The notes under the pieces: generated by a model | Seen by the model: only the letters and a program-made list of their open reading frames with translations | What the model was told of the DNA's origin: nothing | The model's database searches: none | Part shown: one piece after another, positions 37,620-44,368 of the stretch | Numbering within the stretch: position 1 is the stretch's first letter | Layout: each line of letters begins with the position of its first letter | Source: DSXH01 sp020724325 | GTDB lineage: Bacteria > Bacteroidota > Ignavibacteria > Ignavibacteriales > Melioribacteraceae | DNA: 64,000 nucleotides | NCBI GenBank assembly: GCA_040756515.1 | Contig: JBFLYW010000019.1 | Span: 1-64,000 of the forward strand | Direction: 5' to 3' | Position numbers and translations under genes: made by a program

Positions 37620-38288
37620 ATGTCTGAAACTATTGTTGTAAGAAGTAGCGATAAGGAAGAATTCTCCATCAAAAATTGGCATATCTTCTTTTTCATAACG
37701 TTCCTCTATTTAATTATTACATTAATTAACGACCGCTTTATAATGACAAGGGAGATATATGGTTTGATGCTTGCAGATCAAATAGAAAGCAATAGAATTG
37801 ATGATTACTACGAAATGCTTAAACGATTTTCTGTTTATACTTACTTAGCTCTGCCAATAATTGTCTGGTTAAAAATTACTTTTATTGCATTGCTGCTGCA
37901 AACACCGATGATGCTGAAGGGTATTGAAGTTAGTTTTAAAGAAACTTTCAGAATATCCGTTTTAGCGAATATATCTTATATTTTACTCGGTTTGGTTAAA
38001 CTGGTAATTCTATTTTTAACTCCAACATCAGATTATACTTCCGCGTTATTAAACTCTATCCCCGGTTCAATTACAAATTTTATTTCAAGGGAATCTTATT
38101 CACCAATAGCATATAGTTTTCTGAGCAGCATAAATATTTATGAAGTACTATGGATTACAATTGTTTTCTACGGATTAGCAAAATTAAAAAAGATGGATAG
38201 AACAGATTCTTTTATCCTCGCCTTCAGTATATGGCTGGGACTAACATTATTCCAGTTTAGTTTGGTGCTTTATTTTAACAAGGCATAA
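37620..38288 (+). CDS. Polytopic membrane protein of the peptide island
   Basis: A 222-residue integral membrane protein with about five hydrophobic segments (IFFFITFLYLIITLI, YLALPIIVWLKITFIALLL, ISYILLGLVKLVILFL, VLWITIVFYGLAKL, AFSIWLGLTLFQFSLVLYF). The spacing recalls Yip1-domain proteins, but I do not firmly recognise it. It sits between the exporter and the redox pair, 3 bases before the MauE-like gene, so it probably helps export, maturation or immunity. Confidence 0.75.
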   Translation: MSETIVVRSSDKEEFSIKNWHIFFFITFLYLIITLINDRFIMTREIYGLMLADQIESNRIDDYYEMLKRFSVYTYLALPIIVWLKITFIALLLQTPMMLKGIEVSFKETFRISVLANISYILLGLVKLVILFLTPTSDYTSALLNSIPGSITNFISRESYSPIAYSFLSSINIYEVLWITIVFYGLAKLKKMDRTDSFILAFSIWLGLTLFQFSLVLYFNKA

Positions 38289-38291
38289 GAA

Positions 38292-38699
38292 ATGAGAATT
38301 ATAGAAATCGTTATCGGATTATTCTTTATAGTTTCTGCGGTAACTAAGCTTATAGATTTCCCGGGTACAATTAGTTTTTTCATTTCGATTTCCGGTTTGG
38401 ATTTTGCGCTTGTTAAAACCGGGCTTATTGTTTTATCGTTGTTGGAAATATCTATTGGAGTAAGTTTTCTGATTAATACCTGGGGTAAACAGATAATATT
38501 TTTTTCAACAATTTGTCTGCTTAGTTTTTTCATCGTGCTAAACATATATTTCTTTTTCAAAGGATATACTAACTGTGGATGCTTTGGGACTCAGTTTACC
38601 AGCACTCCCTTAGCAAGTCTTCTTAAGAACATAATTATCTGTTCGTATCTGCTCTATGCAAAGTATTCATGTAAAAAAATAAATCTTGCTGCTCAATGA
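38292..38699 (+). CDS. MauE/DoxX-like membrane redox protein
   Basis: A 135-residue membrane protein with four hydrophobic helices. It has GLFFIVSAVTKLIDFPGT at the start and a conserved CGCFG (in YTNCGCFGTQF), the pattern of MauE-like proteins that work with thioredoxin-fold partners in disulfide formation. It overlaps the thioredoxin-like gene by 4 bases (ATGA). A role in making or keeping the disulfide of the two-Cys peptide encoded next is an inference. Confidence 0.82.
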   Translation: MRIIEIVIGLFFIVSAVTKLIDFPGTISFFISISGLDFALVKTGLIVLSLLEISIGVSFLINTWGKQIIFFSTICLLSFFIVLNIYFFFKGYTNCGCFGTQFTSTPLASLLKNIIICSYLLYAKYSCKKINLAAQ

Positions 38700-39232
38700 A
38701 TAAGAAAATTAAAATCTTGTTAATGATAGTGTTTATTGCTGGAGTAACTGTTATTGCCGTTTTGTTCGGCTTGCAAGAAGAAGTTTTGCCGGTTGGTTCA
38801 AAACTGCCAGAGATAAATCTAAGTTCATTAAATGGGAAATTTGAAATTAATACATCCAATAAACCTTTGATGATTATGTTCTTTGAACCGGACTGCCCCC
38901 ATTGTGAATATGAATTTGAAGTTATGAACAAAAGAATAGACCAACTGAATAACATTAACATTTACTTTGTAACAACGGACAAGAAATATATTCAAGACAG
39001 TTTCTTCAGTAAATGGAATAATCTTGCTAACAAAAACAGTGTTGTTTTTGCTTACATAGATGAGAAAGAATTCAAAGAAAAAATTGGTATTAACATAACA
39101 CCGGTATTTCTCTTTTATAGCAGCACTGGCGTGTTAGAAGATAAAATTTTAGGCGAAACAAAGTTTGATCGGCTTCTGCAGTCGATCAAAAAAGCTGGTG
39201 GTGCGCAACATCAGCAAAGCGGCTTAAATTAA
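38696..39232 (+). CDS. Membrane-anchored thioredoxin-fold protein
   Basis: A 178-residue protein with one N-terminal membrane anchor (ILLMIVFIAGVTVIAVLFG) and a periplasm-facing thioredoxin/TlpA fold. The active site is CPHC in FFEPDCPHCEYEF, a Cys-Pro-His-Cys motif like DsbA, which favours oxidation. A cis-Pro loop reads INITPVFLFY. It is translationally coupled to the MauE-like gene. The last ~26 residues are duplicated in a decayed copy at 42590-42676. Confidence 0.88.
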   Translation: MNKKIKILLMIVFIAGVTVIAVLFGLQEEVLPVGSKLPEINLSSLNGKFEINTSNKPLMIMFFEPDCPHCEYEFEVMNKRIDQLNNINIYFVTTDKKYIQDSFFSKWNNLANKNSVVFAYIDEKEFKEKIGINITPVFLFYSSTGVLEDKILGETKFDRLLQSIKKAGGAQHQQSGLN

Positions 39233-39235
39233 TTT

Positions 39236-39274
39236 TTCCCTTTTATAAGCCTATGGCTTATTGCCGCAAGGGAA
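39236..39274 (+). promoter_or_regulatory. Nested stem-loop in the leader of the peptide gene
   Basis: TTCCCTT (39236-39242) pairs with AAGGGAA (39268-39274), and inside it ATAAGCC pairs with GGCTTAT around TAT. It lies between the thioredoxin-like stop and the ribosome site of the peptide gene. It could be an mRNA processing or stabilising structure. In the decayed duplicate at 42685-42800 the inner part is replaced by a palindromic element. Confidence 0.5.
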
Positions 39275-39303
39275 TAACATTATTAATTTTAACGGAGGTT
39301 AAA

Positions 39304-39504
39304 ATGAAAGAACTAAATGCAGAACAAATGCAGCAAATTGATGGTGGTGGTTGGCTCGACTGGGTAAGCTGTGGTCTCTCTATAGTAGGGGTAGTTGGTT
39401 CCGCCATGGCTGTTAATTCACCAGCAGCAGTTGCGGCAATTTGGTTCCTAAGGGCTTCAGTTATCAGCGCTGAAATTAGCTGTGGCGCTGCGATATTTGG
39501 TTAA
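39304..39504 (+). CDS. Double-glycine leader peptide precursor, bacteriocin-like, two cysteines
   Basis: A 66-residue precursor. ATG 39304 has a strong ribosome site (AACGGAGGTTAAA), so the longer frame from 39253 is rejected. The leader is MKELNAEQMQQIDGG, the classic ELxxEQMxxIxGG form cut by C39 peptidases; cleavage after G15 or G16 would release a ~50-residue core. The core is hydrophobic and Gly/Ala-rich (WLDWVSCGLSIVGVVGSAMA, ...AEISCGAAIFG) with C23 and C60, able to form one disulfide. It resembles class II bacteriocins, though the target is unknown. The exporter, the redox pair and likely immunity genes are all adjacent. A terminator follows. Confidence 0.88.
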   Translation: MKELNAEQMQQIDGGGWLDWVSCGLSIVGVVGSAMAVNSPAAVAAIWFLRASVISAEISCGAAIFG

Positions 39505-39525
39505 TTTGTTAACTTATTTACTAAC

Positions 39526-39565
39526 GAGATAGCGGGAAAATCACCATTTCTGCTATCTCATTTTC
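39526..39565 (+). terminator. Terminator-like hairpin after the peptide gene
   Basis: GAGATAGCGGGAAA (39526-39539) pairs with TTTCTGCTATCTC (39547-39559) with one mismatch or bulge, followed by ATTTTCTAAA. It lies 22 bases after the peptide stop and before the immunity-like genes. It could make the short peptide transcript more abundant than the downstream genes. Confidence 0.65.
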
Positions 39566-39571
39566 TAAATA

Positions 39572-40306
39572 ATGAAAATGACTAAGATATTATATCTAAT
39601 AACCTTAAATACAAAATTAAGTTTAAGGGATCAATTTAAAAAGATTCACTACGTATACTTTGTATTTATACTGTTCATTGCGTTGTCAAATTCAATGTTA
39701 GCCTGGTATATAGTTAAGCATAAATTCGATTTGGTAAATCTATCGGTACTATTTATAGTAATACTTTTTACTTATGTAATTGTTTCAACTCTTAGAATTG
39801 TGAAAAAACTTTTAATAGACTTAAAGCCTATTAATTTTTTTGGCTTATCTAAAGTCGAAATGTTTATTTACTTAAATCTGTCGATTATGCTTGATATAAG
39901 CTCGTTAATAATTATTTGCCCCTCTTTATTACTTATATATTTAATGTCTGGATTTGGTCTAATATCGTTTGTTACTACTTTTATTATAATAATATTGTAT
40001 CTCTTTCTTCTGAACTCTATTGTTATAAATATCTACTTACTCTGGAAAATACTTTTTAGAAATAGAAGCACATTAGTGGCTCTTATTCCAATTTTAATAA
40101 TTATTTTTCAAGTTATGTATCGAGTTTTTGGCGAAAAATCCTTCGAATATTTCCCTGTATCAAATTATTTGGGAGTAGCCGTTAACTCGATTTGGAAAAG
40201 TGATTGGTCTGAATGGTCTATAATGTGTGTAATACTGATCATAATATTATCAGTTGTATATTCAGCAAATTATTTGCTATTAAATAATGAAAAAGTATAC
40301 AAATAA
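39572..40306 (+). CDS. Membrane protein, probable ABC permease subunit (immunity) 1
   Basis: A 244-residue protein with about six membrane helices (for example YFVFILFIALSNSMLAWYIV, LSIMLDISSLIIICPSLLL, LIPILIIIFQVMYRVFG, SIMCVILIIILSVVYSANYL). It is very hydrophobic and has no enzyme motif. It overlaps the next membrane gene by 20 bases, and that gene overlaps an ABC ATPase. The three together look like an ABC exporter for self-protection; the assignment rests on this context. Confidence 0.78.
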   Translation: MKMTKILYLITLNTKLSLRDQFKKIHYVYFVFILFIALSNSMLAWYIVKHKFDLVNLSVLFIVILFTYVIVSTLRIVKKLLIDLKPINFFGLSKVEMFIYLNLSIMLDISSLIIICPSLLLIYLMSGFGLISFVTTFIIIILYLFLLNSIVINIYLLWKILFRNRSTLVALIPILIIIFQVMYRVFGEKSFEYFPVSNYLGVAVNSIWKSDWSEWSIMCVILIIILSVVYSANYLLLNNEKVYK

Positions 40307-40988
40307 TGTAAGCTTGACTCCTATGCAAAATATAATTACTAAAAAAGATTTTACTTTTTTAATGTTAGATTTCTTGCTGATATCACGACAAATGAAATTG
40401 ATTTCTTTACTCATGGTTAATTGGGTATCCCTATATATTGTATATCTACAGCTAAACGATAAGAATGATAGTGTAGAAATATTATTGATAGCTATTATAA
40501 CATTCGAATTCTCTGATGTTTTTAATCAAATGTTAAAAAGATACAAAAACGAAACTAGGTTTTATATAATTAAGCCCAAATCATTCAAATGGATTATGCT
40601 CCGGAAAAATGTATCAACTGCAGTAATACATTTGTGTTTCTTACTATTATCCTCATTACCAACAGTATTTATTAGTGATAAACCACTATTTACTTTCTGT
40701 CAAATTTTATATTATTATTTTTTTATCATCCCATACATCCTTTTAATAGGGAATTATAATTCGACACTGTTAGATGATAAAGGAAATTACAAGGGCGGTT
40801 CTCTTAAAAGAAAAATACTATTTATCATAATTTATTTTACAGTGTCAGTACCTTATATAATTCTTTATAAGATTTATGAATTTGAATATTTGCCTATGGT
40901 TTTAAGCATTACTGGTTTTGTTCTATTATTTTATTTATATATTAAAAAATATTTTACTAAGGAAATTTATGTGTGCAATAGAGATTAA
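40287..40988 (+). CDS. Membrane protein, probable ABC permease subunit (immunity) 2
   Basis: A 233-residue membrane protein with about five helices (LISLLMVNWVSLYIVYLQL, VIHLCFLLLSSLPTVFI, ILYYYFFIIPYILLIGNY, ILFIIIYFTVSVPYIILY). It overlaps the preceding gene by 20 bases and the following ATPase by 20 bases. The likely role is the second membrane subunit of the same transporter. Sequence alone does not identify the family. Confidence 0.78.
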   Translation: MKKYTNNVSLTPMQNIITKKDFTFLMLDFLLISRQMKLISLLMVNWVSLYIVYLQLNDKNDSVEILLIAIITFEFSDVFNQMLKRYKNETRFYIIKPKSFKWIMLRKNVSTAVIHLCFLLLSSLPTVFISDKPLFTFCQILYYYFFIIPYILLIGNYNSTLLDDKGNYKGGSLKRKILFIIIYFTVSVPYIILYKIYEFEYLPMVLSITGFVLLFYLYIKKYFTKEIYVCNRD

Positions 40989-41748
40989 TGACATTTCGAA
41001 AATCTATGAAAAGAGTTTATTAGCATTAGACAAATTGTCTTTCAAAGTTCTTGCTAAGCAAATATTTGGTCTTGTAGGACCAAATGGCGCAGGCAAATCG
41101 ACATTAATTAATTTGCTAGCGAACATACTTCATAAAAATTCGGGCAGTTTATATATCTGGGGAATTGAAATTAAAAACGATTCTTACTTATATAAAAAGG
41201 AGACTGGATTTTTATTAGAGGAGTCGTTTCTATTTGAAAAGCTTAACTTATTTGAATATTTGTTATTCGTTGCAATCATGTATGATATAGAAAAAACTGA
41301 AGCTATGAAAAGAATTAACGAATTGCTAAATTTTTTTCAACTTGAAAATGATGCAAAAAGATATATAGAAACTTATTCAGCGGGTATGAAAAAAAAAGTA
41401 GAACTTGCTGCTGCAATTATTCATAATCCTAAACTTCTTATTCTTGATGAGCCATTCGAAAGTGTTGATCCAATTTCACGCAAAAAAATGAAAGATGTAC
41501 TAAAAAGAATGAAAGAGAAAGGATCAACTGTTTTTATCACTTCTCACGCATTGGCAGAGGTTGAAGATTTTTGTGATGAAGTAGCAATTATAAACAAGGG
41601 TAAAATTGTTTATCAATCGGAAACGAAAGACATTCGTAATAAAATTAAAAACGAAGTAACAAAAGAAACCTACCAATCGCTTGAAGAGATATTTATAGAC
41701 TTAACCACAGATAAAGAAGAAAATGATAAAACACTCTCTTGGATCTGA
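40969..41748 (+). CDS. ABC transporter ATPase, probable peptide immunity
   Basis: ATG 40969 follows AAGGAAATTT and yields a 259-residue ATPase; an upstream in-frame start at 40918 lies inside the previous gene and is rejected. It has Walker A GPNGAGKST, signature YSAGMKKKVE, Walker B LLILDEPFESVD and the H-loop ITSHAL. It is of the CcmA/BcrA type found with multidrug and bacteriocin self-resistance exporters. It is the last intact gene of the cluster. Confidence 0.92.
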   Translation: MCAIEINDISKIYEKSLLALDKLSFKVLAKQIFGLVGPNGAGKSTLINLLANILHKNSGSLYIWGIEIKNDSYLYKKETGFLLEESFLFEKLNLFEYLLFVAIMYDIEKTEAMKRINELLNFFQLENDAKRYIETYSAGMKKKVELAAAIIHNPKLLILDEPFESVDPISRKKMKDVLKRMKEKGSTVFITSHALAEVEDFCDEVAIINKGKIVYQSETKDIRNKIKNEVTKETYQSLEEIFIDLTTDKEENDKTLSWI

Positions 41749-41967
41749 AAAAAACGGCACCAAATAGCATAGCTTTTCCCAAAGGTAACTGAAATAACGG
41801 ATTTTGAAATTTCGTCTATCGTGTGGTAAAAAACCGCTGTGGCACTGTATAGCACAGAGATTATAAGCGGGCGGCATTGAGCGCACAAAATTATGAAAAT
41901 TTGCGATGTCATAAAGAATCACAGTGCGCGTGTGGTTTTTTTATCAATTATACTCAGCGCAACTACA
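41749..41967. other. Region without a recognisable gene between the ATPase and hicA
   Basis: I see short open frames only, none with coding character. The strand shows paired motifs such as GGTAAAAAACCGC and GTGTGGTTTTTTT, which may be decayed repeat sequence. Nothing can be assigned. Confidence 0.35.
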
Positions 41968-42189
41968 CTACATAAGTTTAATAAACTGTTCTACGGTAAG
42001 TTCGGCTTGCCGAATAATAGCTCTCAAAGTACCACGGTCAAGTTCATTATGATTTGGAACGACAAGTTGAGAGAATGGTTCAGCTCGGCGTAGTATAATA
42101 TGACTCCCTTGTTGCCGGCGGATAATGAATCCAACTTTTAAGAGTACTTTCACACAGTCACGACCAGAAATACGTGGAAGAGTACTCAT
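41968..42189 (-). CDS. hicA: HicA-family mRNA interferase toxin
   Basis: A 73-residue toxin with the double-stranded RNA-binding-like HicA fold: ISGRDCVKVLLKVGFIIRRQ, then catalytic His in GSHIILRR, and VVPNHNELDRGTLRAIIRQA. Its start overlaps the stop of hicB by 4 bases (ATGA), so both are translated together, with the antitoxin first. It cleaves mRNA when free of the antitoxin. The pair lies inside the peptide island, where it may stabilise the region. Confidence 0.93.
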   Translation of the reverse strand: MSTLPRISGRDCVKVLLKVGFIIRRQQGSHIILRRAEPFSQLVVPNHNELDRGTLRAIIRQAELTVEQFIKLM

Positions 42190-42392
42190 ACAGCTACTAA
42201 TAGTGCTTCGAAACGTTCAGGGGGGACCGGCAATTTGTCTTCTTCGAGGGCAGCGATATACATCTTGATAGCTTCTCGAATGTTGGTAATTGCCTCTTCT
42301 CGTGTTGCACCTTGACTGATGCATCCCGGAAGACTAGGGCATTCAGCTACCCAATATTGGTCTTCCCCAGGATATACAATAACTTGCCTCAT
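42186..42392 (-). CDS. hicB: HicB-family antitoxin
   Basis: A 68-residue antitoxin with the HicB partial RNase H-like fold: VYPGEDQYWVAECPSLPGCI, SQGATREEAITNIREAIKMY, and a C-terminal short tail. The AAGGAGA ribosome site lies just before the ATG. No separate DNA-binding domain is seen, so autoregulation would be by a short C-terminal part or by the pair. It precedes hicA, the reverse of the E. coli order. Confidence 0.92.
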   Translation of the reverse strand: MRQVIVYPGEDQYWVAECPSLPGCISQGATREEAITNIREAIKMYIAALEEDKLPVPPERFEALLVAV

Positions 42393-42584
42393 AAATGGTC
42401 TCCTTAATTTTTCTTATTTAAAATACAATTCTTGCACATCCTTTTCAAACAACCGATGTTGCATATAACTATTTATTTGCTGCAGCAAGTAAAAATAAAA
42501 CATCCATTATGCCAGCATTAATACTAACAGGGAAAATGGCTGGCAAGTTTGAACTGCTGAATACTTTATAGTAAAATTTAGTTT
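42393..42584. other. Region between hicB and the decayed duplicate
   Basis: Only promoter-like AT-rich DNA before hicB (TATTTTAAAT, reading from hicB) and no gene. Around 42480-42560 a short repeat-like stretch (CAGCATTAATACTAACAGGG...) is present but unexplained. Confidence 0.3.
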
Positions 42585-42858
42585 ATAAAATAATTGGCGA
42601 AACAAAGTTTGATCGGCTTCTTAAGTCAATCAAAAAAGCTGGTGGTGCGCAACATCAGCAAAGCGGCTTAAATTAATTTCCCTTTTGAGGTTGACCCAAA
42701 AGTATTTTTTCTTTTAAATATAGCCCGCAGATAAAACAGATTAAACTGATTTTCGCGGATTTTAAGATTGAATAATTACTTTTTGGTCAACCCCTTCCGC
42801 AAGGGAGTTACTTTATTAATTTTAACGGAGGTTAAAATAAAAGAACTAAATGTTCTTC
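42585..42858 (+). pseudogene. Decayed duplicate of the thioredoxin tail and peptide-gene start
   Basis: 42590-42680 repeats the 3' end of the thioredoxin-like gene almost exactly (encoding GETKFDRLLKSIKKAGG and on to the stop), and 42795-42850 repeats the region before and at the peptide start, including TTTTAACGGAGGTTAAAAT. The initiation codon is ATA instead of ATG, and similarity ends after AAAGAACTAAATG. A palindromic element interrupts it at 42689-42794. So the cluster once had a second peptide cassette, now dead. Confidence 0.85.
42689..42794. repeat. MITE-like palindromic element, copy 3
   Basis: Left arm GGTTGACCCAAAAGTA and right arm TACTTTTTGGTCAACCCC are inverted. The core (TAGCCCGCAGATAAAACAGA, then AAACTGATTTTCGCGGATTT) matches that of copies at 12001, 37471 and 60744, though the arms differ. 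It sits exactly where the intact locus has a stem-loop (39236-39274). Confidence 0.75.
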
Positions 42859-42932
42859 AGGGAGTCTCTTTTTTATTTCAACTAAATATGAATATACACC
42901 TTTCTCTCTAATTTATTTATTCTTTTTATCTT

Positions 42933-43127
42933 ATGCTTACTTGTATTTCTTTATTGCATAATTTGGAATTAATAACCGCTGGCAGCATTGCAAAAGAATT
43001 GGGTGTTTCCGATGCTAAAGTAAAAAAAGCAATTCAAGAATTGATAATTACACCTGCAGCTAAAAAGGGTGTTTGCAGCTATTACCCCCAAAATGTCGTT
43101 TCAAAAATTAAAGCGGTGCTAAAATAA
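42933..43127 (+). CDS. Small helix-turn-helix protein (right flanking repeat)
   Basis: 64 residues: an N-terminal stretch, then ITAGSIAKELGVSDAKVKKA, a helix-turn-helix of the winged type, followed by IQELIITPAAKKGVCSYY and VVSKIKAVLK. The domain is often the C-terminal part of larger proteins, so this may be truncated. Its 3' ~100 bases are repeated as a broken copy at 34966. A stem-loop follows. It may be a remnant rather than an active regulator. Confidence 0.55.
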   Translation: MLTCISLLHNLELITAGSIAKELGVSDAKVKKAIQELIITPAAKKGVCSYYPQNVVSKIKAVLK

Positions 43128-43134
43128 TTCAATA

Positions 43135-43169
43135 GAGGCTGTTTAATACACGTAAAACTAAACAGCCTC
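43135..43169. terminator. Bidirectional terminator-like hairpin
   Basis: GAGGCTGTTTA (43135-43145) and TAAACAGCCTC (43159-43169) form a perfect 11-bp stem with a 13-base loop between the convergent HTH gene and the coiled-coil gene at 43178. T tracts are short, so strength is uncertain. Confidence 0.6.
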
Positions 43170-43177
43170 ATACATCT

Positions 43178-43804
43178 TTATTCCCATCTATAATATCTGG
43201 AATCGCCAAGCATTTCTTGCATTCTTCTTTCGACAATTTCATTTTTATTTTGCTTTCTTGCCTGAATAGATTCTTTTAGCTCCTGCAGCCTTTTCTCAAG
43301 TTGTTTTATTTCTGCCTCTTTCTTTGTTTCTTTTATATCAAACAACTCATTTAATACTCCGGCAAGTTCGTTTCTCAATTTTGGCTGGGTGATGCTGTCC
43401 GATTTTTTGATTCTTAATGCTAATAACTCTGCTTCAATTTCTAATTCTTTTTCTCTTTTGAGATTCTCGCCGGAACTAAGCAGGCTTTTAAGAACCTCTT
43501 GATTGCTATACCCCGTGATTAAATTTCCGAACGGGAATGTACTCCTTAGTAGCTGATAATATTTATTTTTATTTAGTTTTTTGATCTCTTCCATCATAAT
43601 TCTGATTTCAGGGCTTAAATTTCTCAAGAGTTTTTCTTCTTCCTCTTTACTCATTTCTTTTCCCTGTACTTGTGTCAAATAAATACTTCCCGCATCTTTA
43701 TACTGTGCCAAGTCTTCTTTGTAAGAGTTTGAAGTCTGTGCACTAAGTTCTAAGTTAGGTACCAAAATAATCCAGCTAACTATAACGAATAAAATTCTTT
43801 TCAT
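43178..43804 (-). CDS. Exported coiled-coil protein of an ECF operon
   Basis: A 208-residue protein with a signal peptide (MKRILFVIVSWIILVPNLELSAQ). The mature region is strongly helical and charged (GKEMSKEEEEKLLRNLSPEI, and LRNELAGVLNELFDIKETKK), ending with EIVERRMQEMLGDSRYY. The lengthy coiled coil recalls periplasmic sensor/chaperone proteins of the CpxP/Spy or heavy-metal-sensor sort, but no specific motif is clear. It is third in the operon after sigma and anti-sigma, 12 bases after the anti-sigma gene, so it may modulate the signal. Confidence 0.7.
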   Translation of the reverse strand: MKRILFVIVSWIILVPNLELSAQTSNSYKEDLAQYKDAGSIYLTQVQGKEMSKEEEEKLLRNLSPEIRIMMEEIKKLNKNKYYQLLRSTFPFGNLITGYSNQEVLKSLLSSGENLKREKELEIEAELLALRIKKSDSITQPKLRNELAGVLNELFDIKETKKEAEIKQLEKRLQELKESIQARKQNKNEIVERRMQEMLGDSRYYRWE

Positions 43805-43816
43805 TTTATGCTCCTA

Positions 43817-44368
43817 TTAGTTAAATGAAAATTTATTATTGTTGTTTTCTATTGATTCAATTTTTTGATCTATTATTAGCAATTGTCTGTTCCATTCGCT
43901 TTGACTAATCATATTTATCTTATCAGTTATCCTATCAATCTCGGATAAAACGCTGCTTCCCTCCCAATCCAGCAGCTCTTTACCAACTGATTTTACCGGG
44001 TTGTTCTTATCAGAAAGGAGAGAAACCAAAACAGCCGCAATAACAAGAACGCTTGCAAATACAATTTTGCTTACAGAAATAAATTTTTCTTTTTTCACAT
44101 TAAAAAAAGGAGTAAGTGGATTTTGCTTTCTTTTGCTGATTGCTTTAGAAATCATCTTTTCAAACAGAACGTCGTCCATTATAACTAACGCGTTTTCCGA
44201 TACGCCGGAAACCAATTCCACCGATTGACCCATCAGTTCCTTACATATGTTGCAATGTCTTAAATGTGAACGCCAGAACTCCATTTTACTATCTGGCAAA
44301 GACCTGTCGATATAAAGCCACATTTCCATTTCAAATATTTTGCATATAAATTTTTCGTTATTCTGCAT
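43817..44368 (-). CDS. Anti-sigma factor with ZAS zinc motif
   Basis: A 183-residue single-pass membrane protein. The N-terminal domain has H35-x3-C39-x2-C42 (SHLRHCNIC), the zinc anti-sigma motif that binds the ECF sigma. One membrane segment is near residues 91-113 (SKIVFASVLVIAAVLVSLLS). The C-terminal ~70 residues face the periplasm and carry a coiled coil, possibly the sensor. It overlaps the sigma gene by 11 bases, so both are made together. Confidence 0.85.
   Translation of the reverse strand: MQNNEKFICKIFEMEMWLYIDRSLPDSKMEFWRSHLRHCNICKELMGQSVELVSGVSENALVIMDDVLFEKMISKAISKRKQNPLTPFFNVKKEKFISVSKIVFASVLVIAAVLVSLLSDKNNPVKSVGKELLDWEGSSVLSEIDRITDKINMISQSEWNRQLLIIDQKIESIENNNNKFSFN

Noticed and set aside
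39253..39303. Longer start for the peptide precursor at 39253
   Set aside because: The extra 17 residues overlap the stem-loop and ribosome site; the ATG at 39304 with a GGAGG site gives the canonical GG leader.
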